A stretch of DNA of 38,478 bases from Myxococcales bacterium (GTDB lineage: Bacteria > Myxococcota_A > Polyangia > Polyangiales > Polyangiaceae), in assembly GCA_023248815.1 (NCBI GenBank), contig JAHFDV010000007.1, positions 1 through 38,478 on the forward strand, in the 5' to 3' direction. The position numbers and the translations under genes are program-made. Numbering within the stretch: the first letter of the stretch is position 1; each line of letters starts with the position of its first letter. Shown piece after piece: positions 32,801-38,478 of the stretch. The notes under the pieces are model-generated. The model was not told the DNA's origin, did not search any database, and saw nothing but the letters and a program-made list of their open reading frames with translations.

Positions 32801-33316
32801 TTAGCGCGAGCTCCCATTCTCGGATCCGAGGCGGCGCGCCGGCGACGCATCTCGCCTGCGGACAGCAGAGTCTTCGTCGTCGAAGAAAGCGTTGTCGCCC
32901 GAATCGCTTTCGAAGCGATTCTTGTAAGGAACACCGGCAGGCGCGAGCGTGACGAACGACGCACGCGACTTGTCTTCCTTCAGCGTGCACGGGAACACGT
33001 ACTCGACGCCGCGGATGGCATCGGCGACGAAAAGGATGAGGAGGCCGCGAGGCATCGCTCCTCCGTCGAGATCGACGACGATGCCGCTCGCTGTAATCTC
33101 GCGCACGCGCACTTGGACGGACGATCCTTCTCCTGCGAGACGCGCGCGCTCGCCTCGCGCGTTCTCCACGCGATCTTCCTCCTCTTCGACGAACGAAAGC
33201 ATCTCGAGCATTTCGAGGAGCTCCTGTTGTTCACGTTGCGAGAGCGGTTCACCGAGCGAGGCATGGCGCGCCTTCAGCTCCCAGAAGCGGGTGAGAAAAT
33301 CGAGTTGAGCCAACAC
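32801..33316 (-). CDS. PilZ-like domain protein
   Basis: A 171-residue cytoplasmic protein. Residues about 8-40 (DFLTRFWELKARHASLGE, PLSQREQQELLEMLEM) form helices that commonly precede PilZ domains in myxobacteria. Residues about 60-125 have a beta-barrel look (VREITASGIVVDLDGGAM, VEYVFPCTLKED). The RxxxR and DxSxxG c-di-GMP motifs are not clear, so ligand binding is uncertain. The C-terminal 45 residues are acidic then basic and probably disordered (DSGDNAFFDDEDSAVRRR). GTG 33316 is chosen because AAAGG lies eight bases upstream. The open frame to 33577 has no matching codon bias. It is convergent with the small lipoprotein gene. Confidence 0.55.
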   Translation of the reverse strand: MLAQLDFLTRFWELKARHASLGEPLSQREQQELLEMLEMLSFVEEEEDRVENARGERARLAGEGSSVQVRVREITASGIVVDLDGGAMPRGLLILFVADAIRGVEYVFPCTLKEDKSRASFVTLAPAGVPYKNRFESDSGDNAFFDDEDSAVRRRDASPARRLGSENGSSR

Positions 33317-33629
33317 GGGTCTGCCTTTCAAACGTTCAAAGCAATGGAAACCTTCCCGCCACCCGAGTCTTGGGTGCACGGGAGCGAATGCAGTGGGAAA
33401 GCCATTAGCGAGCAGAGGTCGTGCCAGGTCGCCCAAACCCGCCGAACCTCCCGAAATACGTGGGAAAAGATGCGAACGCACACAGTGGTGAAAGGCGTGG
33501 CAATCGTGCATGCGGGGACAAGGCTGACGTACCGCCTGAAATTCCGAGGGTCGCGGCGACGCGGGACTCGTTTCCAACGAGCTTCGCTTTTCTCTGGGTC
33601 ATCGGTGCCGCTCATTGGTAGGAAGAAGT
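33317..33629. other. 313-base divergent intergenic region
   Basis: No gene is supported. It lies between divergent genes and must hold both promoters. I could not pick convincing -35/-10 pairs. TTTGAA occurs twice nine bases apart on the minus strand (within 33325-33339), just before the PilZ-like start. The plus-strand gene has AGGAAGAA as its ribosome site at 33620-33627. Confidence 0.5.
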
Positions 33630-34313
33630 GTGCGATTCCTTGCGCTGCTGACGCTCCCTTTGACGGTCGGCGCCCTCGCGCTCGGTTGCAGTGAGAAGCG
33701 CGTGTCGATGGCTCCCGGTCCTCGCGAATACGTTGCGTCGGACTACTCGGAAGTGCTCGAGCGTTGGACGCGCCAAGAAAGCCTCGTGTCGATCGAGCGT
33801 CTCGACGATCTCTTGACCGTCACCGCGACATACGAGTCGTGGGACTTTCGCTGGGCCTACGTCGTTCGTTACGCACGCGACTATCGCCTCACGGTCGATC
33901 AACGCCGCGCTCTCCTCGACACGACGCTGAACGATGCTCGCGGCTCACATCAATTTTACGTGGCGCTCTACGGCGGGTCGAATCCCCGCGCGACCGACAT
34001 CTCGAAGCCCAACAGCGCCTGGGTCGTCCGCCTCATCGACAATCTCGGAAACGAAACCGCGCCGTCGAAGATCGAACGCATCGCGCGTCCGGGAGCGCTC
34101 GAGCACACGTACTTTCCGTACACGTCGCCCTGGCGCCAAGCATTTCGCATCACGTTCCCGCGCTCGAATCCGAACGGGCCTTCGATCTCCGAGCAGTCTT
34201 CTTGGTTCGGATTGCGCTTCGCAGGTGCCGAAGGGAACAAAGAGCTGCGCTGGGAAGTCGAGCCCGCTACCGAGCGTGCTTCGATCGAACAGCGAGCGAT
34301 CTCGACTTTCTGA
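33630..34313 (+). CDS. Lipoprotein of unknown function
   Basis: A 227-residue predicted lipoprotein. GTG 33630 is preceded by AGGAAGAA at good spacing; TTG 33615 is the alternative. The signal sequence leads to lipobox ALGC with C20. The mature region (residues about 30-215) starts with a helix (SDYSEVLERWTRQESLV), then a beta/alpha mix containing YESWDFRWAYVVRYARDYRL and AWVVRLIDNLGNE. The segment TSPWRQAFRITFPR with the later LRFAGAEGNKELRWE is strand-rich. I recognise no family, though the length and layout resemble other small myxobacterial envelope proteins. It ends three bases before the stop of the convergent repeat/PDZ gene. Confidence 0.65.
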   Translation: MRFLALLTLPLTVGALALGCSEKRVSMAPGPREYVASDYSEVLERWTRQESLVSIERLDDLLTVTATYESWDFRWAYVVRYARDYRLTVDQRRALLDTTLNDARGSHQFYVALYGGSNPRATDISKPNSAWVVRLIDNLGNETAPSKIERIARPGALEHTYFPYTSPWRQAFRITFPRSNPNGPSISEQSSWFGLRFAGAEGNKELRWEVEPATERASIEQRAISTF

Positions 34314-34316
34314 CTC

Positions 34317-37300
34317 CTAACGACGGACGAGCTCGCGTTCTACGCGATGCGTGGACTCGCTGCCGTTGCGTGACACCGTCACGAGAACGTCCGTCGACAC
34401 AGGACCCGCGAGAAGTCCTTCGCACTCTTTGGCGGTCGCGACGGTCTTGGGGCCGACAGCCAAGATCGTGTCGCCGACTTGAAGGCCCGCGCGATCGGCA
34501 GTCGATGACTCCGCAAGCTGCGTGATGCGCACGAAGCCTTCTTGATCCTCGAGCGTGACGGCGATCGACCCGCGAGCGGCGCGCTCGCTCGTTTCGCGGT
34601 TCTTCAGCGTGAGCACGACATCCCGCGTCGTGTCGCCAGCCTTCGTGCGGACGCGTGCATCGGCCACTTGCTCGCCGAACACTGCTTCCAGCGAGAGGTC
34701 GGCCTCGGGAAGCGATCGCAACGTGAACGAGCCGTCGGCATCGCTCGAGGTGACCCACGCGGGCATCTCTCTTCCGGCGGGAAGCACCGGCACGTGGCCC
34801 TGCGCCACGCGTGCGCCGCGAACTCCGCGGCCTTGCTCGTCGACGACGCGCCCCGTGACTTGCGCCTCTTCGAGAAGCTCGAATCGGCCGAGATCCGCAC
34901 GACCGCGATTCGTGTCGCGAATGAGGATGGTTTCCTCGCGACGCGCATAACCCTTCGCGAAGATCGAGACGTGCGCCGATCCCGTGCCGACATGGGATAT
35001 CTCGAAGTCACCGCCGCGATCCGTCGTCGCCGTGCTCGAGCCTTCTTCTTGCCGAACCGAAACTTCGGCGCGCTCGATTCGCTCTCCGCGGCGCCCTCGC
35101 ACTTCACCGAACCCTACGAGCTCGGGCACGAGCACGACGCGGTCCGTCTTCTTCACGACGACGGACACGGCTTTCTTCGAGAAGCCGGGTGCCGTCACTT
35201 CGAGGCGCGCCTCGAGACCTACGGCGTGCGCGAGCGTCGTCTCGCCATCGCGATTCGAAAAATTCGTCGCACGAAGGGGCACGCTCGGATCGAGCGAGAG
35301 GATCGTGACCTGCGCCATCGTGATGGGGAACCCTCTTGCATCGACGACGCGAATCGAAGCGTCGTCGCGCGGTGCCGGGAGGCGCAACGTCACGTGCTCC
35401 GTCTTTCCTTCGCCGACGACGAGAGCCGTGCGAAGTGCCTCGCTGAACTCGCGCGGGAGTGTCGCCGAGATCTGCACGGCCTCGGGCACTGCGGCAAATG
35501 CGAAAGAGCCGTCGTCGGCCGTGCGTGTCGACCGCTCGAGGCCGCTTCGCGCGTCTTCGATGCGAATCGTCGCGCCGGCGATGGCGCGTGCATTGCTGTC
35601 TTCGAGACGCCCTTCGACGAGCCCTCCTTTTCGCAGCGTGATCGTGACTTCTTCCGGTGCGCCGTTCTCTCGAGAAGAAGGGGCGAGCGTGATCGTGTTG
35701 CTCCAACCTTCGACGTATTCCGGATGACGCGCGACGATGCGTAGCGTTCCGGGACTCACGGGGTTCAACGAGAACGCGCCGCTCTCGCCCGTAATCCACG
35801 GGTCGATTTTTCGCTCGGCCTGTCCGCGAATGGGAATCGTGACGAGAGACGCGCGCGGGATCGGTGGAACGGGTCCCGGCACGACACCGAGCTCGCCCTT
35901 CGGAATGAGCGTCGGACTTCCGCGGGTGGCGCTCGCGAAGAGGTTCTCGCGAAACGACGCTCGAGCCGGGTCATCGTCGATCGGCATTCCGGCGCCGTCG
36001 GTGCCGATCACGGCGAGCCGAGCGCCGTTCACTCCGCGGCCTTGCGCATCGACCACTCGTCCGAGAAGCGTTCCCGCGCGCAAGAGCTCGACGTCCGCTT
36101 CGAGCTCGCCGTTGAGATGAACGAGCTTCGGGACGAATCCCGTGGCATCGACGGAGAGGGAGCCTACCCATCGCGCCGAAGGGCCGAGTAGGGCGATCGC
36201 CGTGCCCTCTCGTGGTTCCGTGACGGCACGAATCGGAAAGGGGGAGAGCCCATCTTCGACGAAGGTCACGCTCGCACCGATGATCTTCTCGCCACGTTCG
36301 GCATCGTGGACCTTCGCGCGCAGCGTCGTGCACGGGACGAGTCGCAGGGTGACGCTCGTCACCTCGGATTTCTTCACTTCGATTTCCGCAGGAACATCCG
36401 TGCATGATGCATCTAGTGAGGCGCGGAGTGCGTAAGGGCCGCGCGCGAGTGCACTGATGCGAACGAAGCCTCGAGCATCGGCTTTCGTCGCTCGCGGCGG
36501 CCAGACTTCGACGCCCACGATCTCGACGCGCGCAGATGGCACGGGCTCGCCGCGTGTGTTCACGACATGCGCCTCGATGGTGCCGAGTTTTTTCAGCACG
36601 AGCTTGGCGTTGGCACTCACGTCACGCACGATCGCAGGCTCGTAGCCAGGCGCTCGTGCGGTGACGGTATATGGGCCCTCGGAGAGCCGATGAATTTCGG
36701 CGTGACCCTCGCGATTCGTACGTGCGCCGCGTGGTAGAGGATCGCGACCGAGGATCTCGAGATCGACGGCTTCCGGAAGCGCGCCTTCCTCTGCCTGAAC
36801 GTCGACCGCGAGCACGGACTCCGCCTGAAGCACGAATTCGATGGCACGCTCGCTCTTCTCGACGACGATCGATTTGCTGGCGCGCGCCAGACCTTCACCG
36901 TCTGCGAGGATGAAGACAGCCGTTTCAGGGAGCGCCTCGAGAACGGCGGCACCCGAGCCGTCGCACGTCGCTTCGCGCACTACGGCGGTTCGATTTTCTC
37001 TCGTGACGAGGACCCGTATGCGCGCGCCTTCGACGGAAGACCCATCTTGGCGGTGCACCGAAATGCGCAGGCGCCCATCGTTGGACAGTGCCGTCGAGAT
37101 TTCTTCGGCAACATCGCCCGCGTCGGATCCATCGGAGTTCGCGGGCGAGACGTGCGTGGGGAAGGGTGCGCCGGGAACGAGGGCGGCGCTTGCAGCGAGC
37201 ACGAAAGCTGCGACTCGAGGTGTCGACACCGCAGAAGTCCAAGCAACCCATCGCGGCGTGAGGATCCGCTCCGGCGAGCGAGCGCGTGGGGCGCCTTCAA

Positions 37301-37328
37301 TCGCCGCGGGTTCCTTCGGTTCCACCAC
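34317..37328 (-). CDS. Giant exported protein: about nine carboxypeptidase-regulatory-like repeats plus PDZ
   Basis: A 1003-residue protein. A membrane segment (about residues 38-53, VAAFVLAASAALVPGA) after a 35-residue cytoplasmic head makes it an N-terminally anchored or secreted protein. From about residue 85 to 920 I count roughly nine Ig-like CarboxypepD_reg repeats. Recurring signatures are GRVVDAQGRGVNGARL, GRVVDEQGRGVRGARV and GxFxxxxLPEADxxL, with DGSFTLRSL. Repeat 5 carries a roughly 60-residue Pro/Gly-rich insertion. The last 85 residues are a PDZ domain (GFVRITQLAESSTADRAGLQ, VGDTILAVGPKTV). No protease or other catalytic domain is present. The start is GTG 37328 (GTG 37325 also possible). 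Divergent from the VWA lipoprotein gene by 25 bases. Probably a surface scaffold or adhesin; inferred. Confidence 0.8.
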   Translation of the reverse strand: MVEPKEPAAIEGAPRARSPERILTPRWVAWTSAVSTPRVAAFVLAASAALVPGAPFPTHVSPANSDGSDAGDVAEEISTALSNDGRLRISVHRQDGSSVEGARIRVLVTRENRTAVVREATCDGSGAAVLEALPETAVFILADGEGLARASKSIVVEKSERAIEFVLQAESVLAVDVQAEEGALPEAVDLEILGRDPLPRGARTNREGHAEIHRLSEGPYTVTARAPGYEPAIVRDVSANAKLVLKKLGTIEAHVVNTRGEPVPSARVEIVGVEVWPPRATKADARGFVRISALARGPYALRASLDASCTDVPAEIEVKKSEVTSVTLRLVPCTTLRAKVHDAERGEKIIGASVTFVEDGLSPFPIRAVTEPREGTAIALLGPSARWVGSLSVDATGFVPKLVHLNGELEADVELLRAGTLLGRVVDAQGRGVNGARLAVIGTDGAGMPIDDDPARASFRENLFASATRGSPTLIPKGELGVVPGPVPPIPRASLVTIPIRGQAERKIDPWITGESGAFSLNPVSPGTLRIVARHPEYVEGWSNTITLAPSSRENGAPEEVTITLRKGGLVEGRLEDSNARAIAGATIRIEDARSGLERSTRTADDGSFAFAAVPEAVQISATLPREFSEALRTALVVGEGKTEHVTLRLPAPRDDASIRVVDARGFPITMAQVTILSLDPSVPLRATNFSNRDGETTLAHAVGLEARLEVTAPGFSKKAVSVVVKKTDRVVLVPELVGFGEVRGRRGERIERAEVSVRQEEGSSTATTDRGGDFEISHVGTGSAHVSIFAKGYARREETILIRDTNRGRADLGRFELLEEAQVTGRVVDEQGRGVRGARVAQGHVPVLPAGREMPAWVTSSDADGSFTLRSLPEADLSLEAVFGEQVADARVRTKAGDTTRDVVLTLKNRETSERAARGSIAVTLEDQEGFVRITQLAESSTADRAGLQVGDTILAVGPKTVATAKECEGLLAGPVSTDVLVTVSRNGSESTHRVERELVRR

Positions 37329-37338
37329 GGCTCGATGC

Positions 37339-37344
37339 TACAAT
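37339..37344 (+). promoter_or_regulatory. Possible -10 element, TACAAT
   Basis: TACAAT, five of six consensus bases, lies nine bases before the ATG at 37354. It is preceded by TGC, like the elements at 3556 and 10052. TTCGGT (37315-37320) is 18 bases upstream but a poor -35. Confidence 0.35.
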
Positions 37345-37353
37345 TGATTCGCC

Positions 37354-38478
37354 ATGCGTGTGTTCGCCGCAGCAGGAGTCCTCTTCGGACTCGCGATCGT
37401 CGCCGCTTGTGGCGAAGACCGGCCACCCGTCAGCGATTTTTCAGGGCCTGGGCCCGGTCCGAATCCTGGAACGGTCGACACGATCGACGCGAGCACGGAC
37501 CCCGCATGTACGGTCGTCCCGCCGGATGGTGGTTCGCTCGACTCGGGAGTCGCTCCCTGCGGTTGCTTCGAGTTTCCATTTCTCGGAGACGTGCCCAATA
37601 TCTACTTCGTTCTCGATCGCTCGGGCAGCATGGCCGTCGACTCCAAGTGGACGACGGTGCGCAGCGTCGTGAGCAACATGATCGGGCGCATCGGAGTTCG
37701 CGCGTCGTTCGGCGCGGCTTCGTTTCCCAACGCAAAGTCCGACAACACGTGCGGCGCAGGCGTCGAGCAAATGTCGCTTCGCCGCGGAGACAACCCGCCG
37801 AAGCTCGACGGCCCCGTGGCGAAGCAATTTCTGTCGCTCGTACCGACGCTTCCGGGAGGTGCCACGCCGACCGCCGCGACGCTGCGCGCGCTCACTCCGA
37901 AGCTCACCGCGTTCACCGGCACGACCTATGTCGTCCTTGCGACCGACGGCGGCCCGAACTGCAACTCGCTCGCGGAGTGCGCTTCAGACCAGTGCATTCC
38001 CAACATCGAAAACGATCCCGCGCAGTGTCTGCCGAACGGAACATTCAACTGCTGCCTTCCCAAAAATGGCGGCGACGTGAACTCGTGTCTCGATAGCGAC
38101 GGCCTCGTAAAAGCCGTCCAAGCACTGAAAACTAAGGGGATTCTCACGTACGTCCTCGGAATGCCCGGCAGTGTCGCCTATTCGTCGCTCCTCAACGAAG
38201 TGGCGACCGAAGGCGGTACCGCGCGCAAGAACAGCACGACCAAGTACTACCGCGTCGACGGCACCGGTTCCGGCGCGCTCGAATCTGCTCTCGCCGCCAT
38301 CGCCGCACAAATCACCGGCAGCTGCACGCTCCGTCTCTCGACGCCTCCCGTCGACGCCACCCTCTTGAACGTCTATCTCGACGACGTCGTCCTTCCCGCC
38401 GACGAAAACGAAGGCTGGGCCCTCGTCGACAAGACGACCATCGAAGTGCGTGGCGCCGCGTGCAAGCGCATCGAGTCG
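37354..38478 (+). CDS. VWA-domain lipoprotein (3' partial)
   Basis: The reading frame starts at ATG 37354 and is still open at the right edge, giving 375 residues without a stop. The signal sequence leads to lipobox VAAC with C19. A Gly/Pro/Asp-rich spacer precedes a von Willebrand factor type A domain beginning near residue 80. The MIDAS motif is DRSGSM (D88, S90, S92), with the later TDGGPN segment typical of this domain and ATPTAATLRAL supplying the third metal-loop threonine. Inserted Cys-rich loops (CNSLAECASDQC, CQLP-like, NCCLPKNGG) point to disulfides outside the cytoplasm. Residues after about 325 (SCTLRLSTPPVDATLLNVYL) begin a second, beta-rich domain. Myxobacteria carry many such surface proteins; the ligand is unknown. 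Confidence 0.82.
   Translation, partial: MRVFAAAGVLFGLAIVAACGEDRPPVSDFSGPGPGPNPGTVDTIDASTDPACTVVPPDGGSLDSGVAPCGCFEFPFLGDVPNIYFVLDRSGSMAVDSKWTTVRSVVSNMIGRIGVRASFGAASFPNAKSDNTCGAGVEQMSLRRGDNPPKLDGPVAKQFLSLVPTLPGGATPTAATLRALTPKLTAFTGTTYVVLATDGGPNCNSLAECASDQCIPNIENDPAQCLPNGTFNCCLPKNGGDVNSCLDSDGLVKAVQALKTKGILTYVLGMPGSVAYSSLLNEVATEGGTARKNSTTKYYRVDGTGSGALESALAAIAAQITGSCTLRLSTPPVDATLLNVYLDDVVLPADENEGWALVDKTTIEVRGAACKRIES

Noticed and set aside
33317-33577. 87-residue N-terminal extension of the PilZ-like protein
   Set aside because: Cys/His/Pro-rich and unlike the family; GTG 33316 has a ribosome site.
34542-35744. 400-residue plus-strand open frame
   Set aside because: Antisense to the repeat/PDZ protein, whose repeats are clearly read on the minus strand.
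1-38478. CRISPR array, tRNA, rRNA or insertion sequence
   Set aside because: I looked for regularly spaced repeats, T-loop and anticodon patterns, and transposase motifs and found none.

Overview
The window looks like chromosomal DNA from a myxobacterium (Myxococcota; placement by inference from content, not by search). The evidence is high GC with TCG/CGA-rich codons, a carotenoid CrtD/CrtC pair, a eukaryotic-type Ser/Thr kinase with a proline/threonine-rich extracytoplasmic tail, a TPR/PEGA-type envelope protein, a MopE-type lipoprotein, many Pro- or Asp-rich lipoproteins, and an FHA protein. I see 32 supportable protein genes. I see no tRNA, rRNA, insertion sequence, phage gene or CRISPR array.

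Layout. (1) 1-4682, plus strand: the end of a carotenoid cluster (CrtD/CrtI-type desaturase open at the left edge, CrtC hydratase, GT21-like glycosyltransferase), then a separate TolB-like/beta-barrel protein. (2) 4684-8789: tsaE, a convergent XRE regulator, a divergent membrane Ser/Thr kinase, a TPR/PEGA-type membrane protein and a coupled MopE-type lipoprotein. (3) 8802-10751: fbp on the minus strand and a divergent Asp-rich lipoprotein. (4) 11010-15975, minus strand, read right to left: an FHA protein, a GlcF/HdrB-like Fe-S protein, a sensor histidine kinase, rph and rdgB. (5) 16237-21782: a large helical lipoprotein, divergent ftsK, then a convergent RsiV/PdaC-like lipoprotein separated from ftsK by two hairpin repeats. 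(6) 21783-22169: a gene-free, lower-GC stretch. (7) 22170-27678, plus strand: a small ORF, a protein with two degenerate cNMP-binding-like domains, and two tandem cation/proton antiporters. (8) 27713-32244, minus strand, read right to left: a tightly overlapped five-gene run of membrane protein, miaE, an unknown helical protein, a secreted protein and a DUF4403 lipoprotein. (9) 32357-38478: small lipoproteins, a PilZ-like protein, a 1003-residue protein with about nine carboxypeptidase-regulatory-like repeats and a C-terminal PDZ domain, and a divergent VWA lipoprotein that runs off the right edge.

How genes work together. Regions 1, 4, 7 and 8 behave like operons with start/stop overlaps (ATGA, TTGA, TGATG). 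Housekeeping functions (tsaE, miaE, rph, rdgB, fbp, ftsK) sit among clade-specific envelope and signalling genes. The most unusual assemblies are the regulator plus twin antiporter operon, the miaE envelope operon, and the coupled Fe-S protein/histidine kinase. Several envelope genes share a possible -10-like hexamer only 6-12 bases before the start codon, which would imply leaderless or very short-leader mRNAs. All calls come from reading the sequence; none was checked against a database.
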